Source: Cymodocea nodosa (Eukaryota; Streptophyta; Magnoliopsida; Alismatales; Cymodoceaceae). From it: a DNA stretch of 64,000 nt. The stretch covers positions 5,766,001 to 5,830,000 of the forward strand of contig CM072337.1 in NCBI GenBank assembly GCA_036874045.1, given 5' to 3'. This document shows, in pieces, positions 1-9,060 of this stretch. The notes under the pieces were generated by a model that saw only the letters and a program-made list of their open reading frames with translations, had not been told where the DNA came from and made no database searches. Both the position numbers and the translations under genes were made by a program. Positions within the stretch are counted from its first letter, which is position 1, and the number at the start of each line of letters is the position of its first letter.

Positions 1-72
1 GATTTCACTTTGCATTTTCTGAAGTTCTAGCTCTCTTTTTTGCACTTTTGTCATTCTACCACGTCTTGACAT
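1..72 (-). pseudogene. Sirevirus 3' ORF, N-terminal start (runs off window)
   Basis: This is the first part of the ORF that lies downstream of pol in the Sirevirus-type family. The reverse strand starts with ATG at 72-70 and reads MSRRGR followed by a basic, Lys/Glu-rich stretch. It aligns with the plus-strand start at 21157, where the same MSRRGR start is seen. The frame is open to the window edge. The function is unknown; by position it matches the extra 3' ORF of Sireviruses, often called env-like, but no signal peptide or membrane segment is visible here. Only the start can be judged. Confidence 0.6.
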
Positions 73-571
73 TGTCGATTAAGCTTCGCTGTGCACTATA
101 GAACTTAGTGGAAGTAAAGATTGTAAAACTAGGGTTTTACTAAGGTAGAAACACAAAAGGTTGTCAGTAAAACATTTATAACTCTTCTAGTTTATAAACG
201 GATAAACGAATTCAATCATTGAAATCATAAATATAAGATCCGTTACTAATAAATAACTCGAGTGCTTACAATAACTGTACGAGTTTTACAATCGACAAAA
301 GTAGAATACTTAGCGTAACTATTCGTGCAAAGAAAATAACTTCTGGCTAAGTGAAAAGTGAGAAAACTCAAAGACTTATGATAAATATTCTAGTTTTGTG
401 AGTAGTAAAGCACATAACTATACGACAAATGAGAATAGTTATTGTCAGAGATTAAGTCTTTCAGAAAAATATAATAATATTAAGTTAACTGTTCGAGTTT
501 CTCGAATGGATAGGTGTGAAAGTCGAAGAGTTAAACATAACTGTTCGAGTTTCAACTAAGACATAATAAAG
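73..571 (-). other. Sirevirus 3' non-coding region, distal part
   Basis: Non-coding DNA that corresponds in reverse complement to about 20600-21150. It holds several copies of a short element around AACTGTTCGAGTTT and ACTCGAATAGTTAT in alternating orientation. No ORF can be supported. Confidence 0.6.
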
Positions 572-945
572 CAATGAAATTCAACACGTGCATAATTCTA
601 ACTTAAGGTGTTTAGATATTTTCGGATACTTATAAACCTAACTATCCGATGCTCAGATGCATTTCGGAGAGTTACCAGATAACTTACCGAACATTCACTT
701 AAGATATGCATTTAGGCTTTGACACATGTACTTTAGGAAATAATAAAATATTCTATTGATCGTTTAAAACATAACTGTCCGATATATATACAATATAGTC
801 TTCCAAAATCATAGAAAATTTGGATGCTTAAGAATTTAAAAATCTTGTATTTTACTGACAGCTCAGAAATATATTGAATTAATGTTAATTTCTTGAAATT
901 ATGTAGATTCTTTCATGAAAACATATAATAGTTCATAAGAGTTGA
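572..945 (-). repeat. Family G (gypsy) LTR fragment inside Sirevirus DNA
   Basis: From CAACACGTGCATAATTC through the run ending near ATTATATGAGAAATTG, this matches the family G LTR (for example 47840-48340 and 38600-38890), including the motif around GGATACTT...AACTATCCGATGC and the stretch AATTATGTAGATTCTTTCAT. The corresponding place in the other Sirevirus copy (about 20470-20530) lacks it, so it is foreign to the Sirevirus here. It is a partial LTR in the antisense orientation; the ends are approximate. Confidence 0.65.
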
Positions 946-2043
946 ATTATTATATGAGAAATTGCTCCCCCTACATAAATGTAGTCTAAAGAATCTATAA
1001 CGTACTTAAATTGGGTTGCCAAGCCCTAAATAGATTTGGCTTTAAAATGTCAAATAGCTTACTTGAAAAGGATACTAAGCCTTAAATAGATTTGAGTCTC
1101 TCTATAATTTCTTTTTTTGTTTTTTTTTTTTAAATATAAATTAAATACAGAAATAAGTAGTAGATTTAACAATTTAGAATTTTTGGCTTTTATCTTATTC
1201 AATTTGCAAAAGATAATTCATAGAGATATACCTTTAGGAACTTAAAAGAATTCAATAATGAGTACATGAACTTAAGATAATAAATATCGTACATTATGTG
1301 TAAAGAGTACAAGAAAAAAATAATAAAGATTATATGCACATATTATGGCAGGATTGTTATAACACCTTGAAAAATAAATTAAGCTTGAGTACATTGCTCC
1401 CTTTTCTTTTTCTTTTTTTTTGTTTATATTCATATATATATATATATTATGTATTACCTCCCACAATATCATCTTTTTACGTGATCACAATCCCTTTCTT
1501 AGGGGATAGATAACTAGTTACTTAATGACAAGTGAGAATAGGTAATTTTTTTTTTTAATTGTAATCTGAATTACTTGCACAATGAGTTTTCAGTCAACAC
1601 ATCCCAAACTAGTTGGTTTAAGTGACTAGGGTTTAAGATCTCCCAACAGACTTAATTACTAAAATAATTGCAGACAAAAAAAAAGAAATAAGACAAGACA
1701 GTAAATTAAATTAAAGGCAACCGCAAGACTTAATTTTTCTAACAGAATGTTAATAACTTTCCTTTAATAAAAAGTACATACTTTCTATGTATTTTCCTAT
1801 TAAAATCTCTGTAATAGCATATACATAAGTAACAAAAATACAGTTGGCACTCACATTGAATCAATTTAACTTTCCTTAAGCAATCTTTTCTGAATTTTTC
1901 TTAAATAAATTGACTTTAATAAAAATCAGAATTTCATAAATTCTTAACTATTAGAAAAATTGTAATTCGAAAATAGATATTTTGTTTTGTTTTTTTTGAT
2001 AATAAAGACATTAAATTCTAAAACTACCTTTATAACAAACCAG
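946..2043 (-). other. Sirevirus 3' non-coding region, proximal part
   Basis: The reverse complement aligns with 19380-20470, including the shared segment around 1480-1625 (equivalent to 19790-19950) with the words TTAGTTTGGGGTGTG-like and GGGATTGTGATCA. In the other copy this DNA follows the pol stop codon; here it follows gag directly, so pol is missing. It contains a short AT dinucleotide run near 1430-1450 and poly-T tracts. No gene is supported. Confidence 0.65.
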
Positions 2044-4021
2044 TCAAAAAGAGATTTTATCTCTTGGAACCCATTTTTGAGTGGGTCCAAGAATTTTAGA
2101 GAGAGTCATATCAAAATAATCCGTATTTTTAGACTTCAACTTATCTATTTTCTGATAATTATTTTTACGTTTGTTTTTCTCAGTGTTATAATTATCAGAA
2201 CATTTATCTCTATGTAAACCAAAGTTGAAATTTTCATTTCTGACGTTATTTGATTTCCAATATCTGATATTCTTTAAATATGAAGAAAATTGATTAAGAA
2301 TATTAAAATTCTCAAATGATTTAGCTTGATTTTTCTGAAAATTTCTTTTGACATTCTTGCATCATGTGCTATCATTTATATGCTACATTTTATCAATTTG
2401 CACATATTTTTCTCACTTTTTAATTACACACGGAATAGTTTTTCTCTTACTATTCTTAGTATTGAAAATAAAGACATTATTTTTAGTAGTACCATCATGC
2501 AATATATAATTTTCAGAAGATGCATCATGTAAACCAATACCATGCTTTTCTACATTTGATATTTTACTACTAAGTTCATTTGTTATAGTTTGACTATTAT
2601 TCCATTTACTTAATATAGCCTTTTGATCGCAGACCTTAATCTTTAACATATCAATTTCTAAATTTAAATTAGTAATAGTCAATTCCAATTTTTCAATTTC
2701 ACAGATCATTTTCTTCTTATCAGCAATTAAATTTTCACAATTAGCATGCAATTTTCTTTCTATTGCAATAAACTTTAAAATTTCCTATCCATACCTTTGA
2801 TTTTCTTCTTTAAATTTATTCAACGTAGAGTTCAGAAAATCAACCTTATTTTCAGATTCATCTAACATTTTTCTAGTGTTCTTTCCTTCTATTTTTACTT
2901 TCTTATATTTTCTGGCTAGTCTATTGTATTCAACAAGTAATCCATCAAAACTATCAAAGTTAGCATTTTGATCAGAGGATACCTCACTGGATTTTGCCAT
3001 GAAGCATACGTTTGCCAGATTTTCTTCTGAATCTGATGTTGATGAGGATTCATTGTCTAATGTTGAATCCTTTGTTTCTTCACTTTGTGAAGTTGAAGAG
3101 TCATCCCATGTCACTTTAAGTGCCCTTCTCTTTCTGAATTTCTTACTCTTAAAATTCCTCCTCAAATTCTTCTTATCTTTGTTGAGCGGACAATCAGTTT
3201 GAAAGTGACCTAGTCTGTTGCACTTGTAGCATATGATTTTGTCTTTCGTGAATGACTTCTCCATATCTCCAGATGTCTTTGCTGACATGAAGTTCCTACA
3301 TTTCTTCAACAGATTTCTAAATTTTCTAGTCAACAACAGTAAATCATCGTTAGAATCACCAGTGACTTCTGAGACTTTATCAGCCTCAAAAGTCAAATCC
3401 CTTTTAGGATTTTTCCCTTTTGGATCTAAGTGTTATACTTCATAGGCTGTCAGATTTCCTATGAGATCATCGAGAGTATATGTATTTAAATCTTTAGACT
3501 CTTCAATAGATGTTGTCTTTTGAACCCAAATTTTAGTTAAAGATCTTTCTTACCAAGTATTTTTCCTCGAATTTCTTGCGTAAAGATTTTAATGAATTTA
3601 CAATCTCAAGAAAATGGGAAAACATGTCAAAGATACATTCATTTTCGTGCATTTTAAAAAGCTCATATTTATGTACTAACATATTAATCTTAGATTCCTT
3701 GACCTGGTTAGTACCTTCGTTGGTAACCTCTAATGCATGCCATATCACATATGCAGTTTGATATATAGAAACTTTATTAAATTGATCATGAGATAAAGCA
3801 CAAAACAAGATATTTAAACATTTAGCATTCAGTGTCATTCACTCCTTTTCATCAAAAGTCCAAGTATCATATGGAGTCGTAACTAACACTATAGGATTGC
3901 TAATTATATGTCATAGTTTCAAATCAATTGACTGAAAGAATACTTTCATCCTATATTTCCAGTAGCCATAATTGCTACCTTCCAACATAGGAGGATGATT
4001 AGTGGTCTGTCCCTTAGTCAT
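2044..4021 (-). pseudogene. gag: Sirevirus-type copia gag, broken
   Basis: Decayed capsid/nucleocapsid gene of a Ty1/copia element of the Sirevirus type. Reading from ATG at 4021-4019: a DUF4219-like start (HPPMLEGSNYGYWKYRM), a UBN2-like gag domain at about 3838-3533, then a CCHC zinc knuckle at 3231-3190 (CYKCNRLGHFQTDC, spacing C-x2-C-x4-H-x4-C). After it comes a basic patch with ALKVTWDDS and an acidic Ser/Glu-rich stretch, as in SIRE1-like gag proteins, then coiled-coil-like sequence and a WVP motif just before the stop at 2044. At least two in-frame stops (Trp or Arg codons turned to TAG/TGA) and frameshifts near 3530 and 2760 break it. The primer site and LTR lie just upstream. Pol, which should follow, is absent. 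Confidence 0.85.
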
Positions 4022-4104
4022 AACTAAGATTTCCTATCTTAAGAAAATGATAGGAAAAACTGATTCCTAAATAGAGAAATAAAAGCTCTTAATTAAGATA
4101 AGAT

Positions 4105-4116
4105 GCTCTGATACCA
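4105..4116 (-). other. Primer binding site, initiator tRNA-Met type
   Basis: The reverse strand reads TGGTATCAGAGC, which is complementary to the 3' end of plant initiator tRNA-Met and is the usual primer site of Ty1/copia elements. It lies two bases inside the LTR end (CTACA then AT), between LTR and gag, fixing the element as minus-strand. Confidence 0.9.
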
Positions 4117-4118
4117 AT

Positions 4119-4834
4119 TGTAGGATCGTCTGTATCACAAGAGGGGGGTGAATTACGTCTTTAGTAATTAAAATACTAGCAGACAAAACAAGAGCACAAA
4201 ACACTCGTAAATGAAATTCTATTCTTTATGTAAAGACAGAATTTACTATATCTTTTCAACTCAATTCCCTTCTTGAAAGTTTTGATACAGTAATGTTCGA
4301 TATACAATTCAAATAGAAAAACAAAGCTCTTATTCAAAATTAATTTTGAATTGTATAAAACCTGATCTTTATGCACATAGCTTCTTTCTTTCTCTTTGCT
4401 CAACTTCTGTATCTCTTCTTCTCTAGTTATCGAATTTCCAGACTTCTTGCGTTTGCAGCTCTTTTTCTAAAATTGCTTAGAATTTCGAACTTCTTCTGAT
4501 GTTGGAGAAACTATAACTCAATAGAGTACTATAGTTAAGTCCACAGATTTAGTCTGTGGAGTTAACTGTAACTCCACGAAGAGGTAGATGAGAGAGCAAG
4601 AGTTTGCTCGGGAAATTGACCCAATTGCCTACCTAAACTTAGGGCTTATTTATACTAAAACTTAGAATTTGGGGGCATTATTTGCAGAATCATTTAGAAC
4701 TTAGAACAGTAGAGTGCAAAATGATTCCATTCCGTTTTGTAACTCCACGATGACAAAGATGACACCAGAATTCTAGGAGGATGTAGTTGACACGTCAAAA
4801 TTTCTTAAAGAATCGGAGGAATGGCACACGAGGT
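4119..4834 (-). repeat. Sirevirus 5' LTR, truncated in U3
   Basis: On the reverse strand this ends ...GATCCTACA immediately before the primer site. The last ~380 bp align with 24790-25190, the end of the plus-strand Sirevirus LTR, including the shared words TTGTGCTCTTGTTTTGTCT and ACCCCCCTCTTGTGATAC. The homologous LTR is 1176 bp; here DNA of family G starts near 4835, so the outer part of U3 is missing. A cluster of short inverted motifs (TAACTC...GAGTTA) lies at 4510-4590. Confidence 0.75.
4643..4658 (-). promoter_or_regulatory. TATA box of Sirevirus LTR
   Basis: The reverse strand carries TTAGTATAAATAAGCC inside the LTR, at a place comparable to CTATAAATAAAGG in the plus-strand LTR (24681-24694). 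Likely the U3/R promoter; the start site is not determined. Confidence 0.55.
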
Positions 4835-6222
4835 AGAAGATTAGAAATACGAGGAAAGAAAAGGTAGAATTTGACCTTTTCTACTAGAGGAAAGTGTTAG
4901 TAGATTTAGGCATAAAAATACCTTAGATTATGGAAACAAGAATCAAAGTAGCAACGGAAGTTACTGTAAATAGGGAAAGACGAATGAGACCAAATAATGA
5001 AATTGCCCTAGAGCTAATCCAACACAAGGCTAGATTATGATTCAAAAGACGCATAGGTAGACGGGCTTAGTAAGTAATCTAGGAGCAACAAAGGAAAGGA
5101 AATGAAAAACAAGCAACTAAAGAACAATAGAAACCGATTGCTGAAAGACCTATCCCTAAGGAACAGTAGCTAGGACCTTCAATTCCACCAACAGAGCCAT
5201 TATCACGAATAGCATTTGTTTGGCCAAGAACTAAAGTAGAACATAAAGAGTTTCCTAACTTGGTCAAAATAGCAAAAGACCAAGGAGATAATGAAGAAAT
5301 GGCTATAGCCAAGGCACATATTCTGTATGATGCCATAAAGAGAAGGCAGGTAGAAGAAAAGTTGAAAGGCCAATACAAAATTAAAATAGAGCAACATCAG
5401 GAAGCAGCTAGATCAAGTGCTGCAAGAGAAGCTGAAACTGGTCCTTCAAGGCCAACAATTATAGAAAAAGTTAAACAGGAAGAGCTAGTACCTGTAGCTC
5501 GAGGGCCTGTAGAGCCTATTTTTGTAGATTTAATCTCAGATGAGAAAGAGGAAGATCAGACACAATTAATTAGAAGAAGGAAAAGAGATAGTGCTTGAAC
5601 ATCAAGAAGAGATTAAACCCGAGCCTACAATATCAGTAGAGCCTGCAGAGCCAATTTTTGTAAACCTACTATCCGATTCTGAAGAGTAGGAGCAACAATA
5701 GCAAAAGCAAAGAGAAGAAAGAAAACAGGCTGAAACTAATATGTAGCCTGTACAACCAGAAGAAACAGAAATTAGGGCAGAAGCTGATTTGCTTGTGACT
5801 CTATCCTAATATGCCACAGAATCAGAAAGAATAGTGACAATGTAGATTGGTAGTCAGGAGAAAGAAGAAAGAGAAGAAACTGAACAAGAGCATATTGAAC
5901 AGGAAGGAAATGACTTGACAGATTCCACTAAAGAGGGAAAGACTCTTCAACAATTAATTGAAAGAATTCAAGATAAAGTGGAGAGTTCTGCTAGCTCACC
6001 ACCATAGATAGAAGCAGAAGCAAAAATATAGGAATCTCTAGAGCATTCCCTGCCAATTCAAGTTCAGCACATGGAAGAGGAAATTCAAGAACAAACCCTC
6101 GAGAATAACAAATTCAAATTCCTGACCTAACTAAAACAATAGTTTTGAATGAAGTACACTTTTGGAGTCAAGAAGCATATAATAAATATCAAGATATTAA
6201 GGGTTATGATATTATTTACAGT
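4835..6222 (+). pseudogene. Family G ORF1 (acidic protein with repeated EPIFVDL motif), broken
   Basis: First ORF of family G, colinear with 40516 onward and with the minus-strand copy ending at 31095. The frame runs through a basic N-terminal part, a Lys/Glu-rich helical stretch (AKAHILYDAIKRRQVEEKLKGQ is split from 5310 on), and then acidic linkers. Two copies of EPIFV[DN]L[IL]SD plus acidic residues occur at 5512-5556 and 5648-5686; these resemble SUMO-interaction motifs. The piece ends with the start of the C-terminal domain (about 6150-6220, ..AYNKYQ..) and then jumps to gag. Several TAG/TAA stops stand where other copies have Gln or Trp codons. Function unknown; extra ORFs before gag are known in the Ogre/Tat lineage. 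The upstream junction with the Sirevirus LTR is blunt, with no family G 5' LTR present. Confidence 0.7.
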
Positions 6223-6645
6223 AGAAAAACCATTAGGGAAAATTTTGTATCCTGAATTAGTTGATGAACCTTTATGTATTCAATTGCCAAACTTTGAGGG
6301 AGATAGGTTTGAATTGAAATCTAATTATATTAGTTAATTGCCACACTTTCATAGATTAGAAAGAGAAAATGCCTATTATTTCCTTAGAGAATTTAATGAA
6401 GTTTGTCAAATGATGAAAATGCCAAATATGAGTATTGATGCTATTAAACTTAGATATATTCCTTTTGTTTTAAAATACACAGCTAAGAGATGGTTATATA
6501 TACTCTGTCACCTGATTCAATTTCTACATGGACTGAATTTTGCTTTGTTTTTCTAAAAAAATATTATCCAACACATCAAATGATTAAAAAGAAAAAGAAA
6601 ATATTAATGTGTAGCCAAAAACAAGAAGAATCATTCTGAAAATAT
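6223..6645 (+). pseudogene. gag: Family G gag, N-terminal fragment
   Basis: Fragment of a Retrotrans_gag-type capsid gene (Ty3/gypsy). Recognisable words are LPNFEGDRFELK, then a one-codon stop, then HFHRLERENAYYFLREFNE, VCQMMKM and AKRWLY, matching the complete family copies at 44441 and 26936-28265. These fit the usual plant gypsy gag pattern in which a 'GLxREDxYxHLxEF' block precedes 'LxPFSLKDxAxxWL'. It is fused upstream to ORF1 (an internal deletion removed the ORF1-gag spacer) and downstream, near 6645, to the F-box ORF (a second deletion). In-frame stops at about 6335 and 6555. Confidence 0.75.
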
Positions 6646-7170
6646 CTAGGAGAGAAAGTATTAGTTAACAATATACATGTCATACTTGATGGATATATAT
6701 ATCTAGTCATAGATATATCAGTTGCATTTAGATCTGATTTATACATAGTAAGCATAGATAGTTATGATGATGACTTTATAGAAATATTACCTCTACCTAG
6801 TGATATAGCTAAACCACCATCTACAGAGCATGGTAAAATTCAATTAGGAGTATGGTATAATGAATATAATGATCCTACTTTATGTTTAGTAAAATGGTGG
6901 GATGAACTGATGAAATTTCAAATATGGATTATGAAAGACCTAAATGAATGGAAGTGGGAAAAGGAATATATTGAAATATATGTAGAAATAGAAACAACTA
7001 CATTATCTTGGAACAGAAAAGGATCTCTTTCTGTATTTCAATTCATTAATGGTAATACACTTATATTTAGTATTGATAACATACTACAAGTTTACAAGTT
7101 AAAAAGGAGAGCAGACTGCATTAAAATGGAATTAATAGCAAGAAAAATTATACCTAAAAAGTTTGCTTAG
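6646..7170 (+). pseudogene. F-box-associated (FBA) ORF of family G, C-terminal half
   Basis: C-terminal part of the F-box/FBA-like ORF (see 45989 and 53873 for the fuller copy). It starts within the block around NNIHVILDGYIYLVID, equivalent to the 'VNGALHW' strand of FBA domains, followed by the 'IVSID..DDFIEILPLP' strand, then WYNEYNDPTLCLVKWWDE and FQIWIMKDL, equivalent to the 'LCL...VEIWVMKEY' core of FBA, and ends with a VYKLKRR strand and a stop at 7168-7170. The last 86 codons are open. It is fused to gag at its 5' side by a deletion. Probably not functional; no F-box half is present. Confidence 0.65.
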
Positions 7171-7700
7171 ATTGACACGTTTATTCCATTTGTCACTACT
7201 TTTAAATCATGTTCTTGAATTATGATTTTGTACTTTTAATGTGGTGTGTATGCTACATTTATTTTTAGAAAAATAAGAAACTTTTTTTTAGTTTCTGTTT
7301 TATTTATCTTTAGAAAAGAAAAAAGAAAAACAAAATATCAATTCAGTTTGTTGGTATTTGTTCTAAGAAATCAACTAGCTTGCTTATGAGCCATCAAATG
7401 CATAGGAGCCTAGGTTCCACATAAGACACTGATTTAATAATTTATGTTTTGTTGTTAAATGTTATTTTGTTATATATTCTATTTTTATTTGTGAATGAAA
7501 AGTTTTTCAAAATCAAAAGTCGAAAGATGTTGAAGGAGATACAATAGAACAAGGTATGTAATTGATTACTTATCCTGAATTTACATTCAAATTCAGTTCA
7601 TGGAGTTATTCATTAACTCAACGAACTTCATGTCTGCTAACATTTAATGTATTTACTATAAAATCTTTTACATTGAGGACAATACAAAATGTAGGTATCG

Positions 7701-7793
7701 GGGGAGGTAATTAGATTAAATCCAAGTAACCTTATTAATTAGTTGAGGGGAGGTAATTAGATTAAATCCAAGTAACCTTGTTAATTAGTTGAA
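7701..7793 (+). repeat. 46-bp tandem duplication in the 3' non-coding region
   Basis: GGGGAGGTAATTAGATTAAA occurs at 7701 and again at 7747 with the following ~26 bases repeated with one mismatch. Other family copies have the unit once, so it is private to this copy. Confidence 0.85.
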
Positions 7794-9040
7794 CTAGGAT
7801 TATGATGCAAATTTTTGTGAAAACTGAAATTTTTTTATGAATTTGCTATAACTAACCAAAATTTCCTATAACTACCTGATAATTGAAACTGTAAAATTTT
7901 TGAGAACTGTAACTACTTGAATCTTATATAAGATGCTACAAATTTTACTATTAATACAAATCTGAATATAGTATCTTATGTTTTTACTAAATTTTATGAG
8001 TTTAACAGTTTCACGATTTTAAAGAAATCAGAATGCTTAACTAAAACTCAAAAAATGATCTGGAATCCTAAAAGAGCTGAAATGTTGACTTTTGGATTAA
8101 ATGAAATGCATATGATCAAGTATACAATTAATTTGATTGATTAAACTTGTAGAATAATTTATGTATAAATCTTATTAAACTACAGAAAATGTATGAGCTT
8201 ATTGATATGGATTCATGTTCTTAGTAAATTATAGAAGCAGGATTATATGAGATTTGTATTTTATTACATCTGTATTAATGAAATACTTATATATATTGTG
8301 TTAAAAAGGAAAAAGAGGGAAAAAAGAGACAAACTTTGAGAGTTTATTGATTTGTTTGATCACGAGTCTTTTGGAATTGAATAGGTATGTAAAGATTGTT
8401 GACCTAAAAAAGGACTCTTTAAATCTGGCAACCTAAGTTCCTAATCAGATTTTGGATTGTTGACTGAAAGCTCGATACATGGGTACACTAGAAAACTCTT
8501 GTATGATTCAAGCTTTTCAAATTAACTTGTAAAATAAAAATATGCATATACTATTCTGATAAGATAAAAGTGTTTGTGTAAATACAGAAATATTTTGAAT
8601 CGAGTATATTTTCTGTTATTTATGATTATTGAAGTATGGATCTAGTTTAGACTTTTGAAGTTGTTTATCTGAAATACAATTCATTATTCTTCTTGTTTTA
8701 TTTAATCATATTGAGTTGGATTGTATTTTGATTCGTATGTAGTTGAAATTTATTCTAGAAATCATATTGGAAAATTTAGGATAACAGATGTTTGAAAAAA
8801 AAAAGAAAAATGATAATATAATTACCACCTATGTGATGCTAGTATATTTTGTATGTAATTTACATATGTTTTAAATATATTTGTAGATTAGAGAGGAGAA
8901 AATAATATGTACTAAATTAATACAGAATATCTTTACATTAATCTAATCTATGTATTCTGAAGATACAAAATGAAAAATTAGTTCTAGCACTTTAGAAAGA
9001 CCAACTAGTTAGATCTTAGTAGTTTGCTAAAGGACTAGCA

Positions 9041-9060
9041 AAAGTTAAGTATAGGGGAAG
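9041..9060 (+). other. Polypurine tract before 3' LTR
   Basis: Purine-rich AAAGTTAAGTATAGGGGAAG ends at the base before the LTR start TGTTTAGAATG. Homologous tract at 56531-56550 reads AAAGTTAAGTATGGGGGAAG. Likely plus-strand primer of family G. Confidence 0.75.

Larger units (their letters stand above)
7171..9060 (+). other. Family G 3' non-coding region with two purine tracts
   Basis: About 1.9 kb between the F-box ORF and the 3' LTR, colinear with 54642-56550 and, inverted, with 33186-34984 and 51049-52935. Near 7673-7710 it carries ACATTGAGGACAATACAAAA then GTATCGGGGGAGG, the type of sequence often found near the 3' end of Athila/Tat elements; a second tract (AAAGTTAAGTATAGGGGAAG) directly precedes the LTR at 9042-9060. 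No ORF is conserved among copies. Confidence 0.65.

Noticed and set aside
1425-1450. AT dinucleotide tract as a notable microsatellite
   Set aside because: Short and unremarkable in such AT-rich DNA.
2999-3445. Two plus-strand ORFs opposite to Sirevirus gag
   Set aside because: They lie antisense to the gag zinc-knuckle and acidic region and have no domain of their own.
6646-7170. Viral movement or coat protein as the identity of the ORF after gag
   Set aside because: I first considered a pararetrovirus-type protein because it follows gag in a retroelement, but the order of motifs (F-box start, NPxTRE, VYxFxxxSW, IWxMKDL) fits the F-box/FBA plan better.
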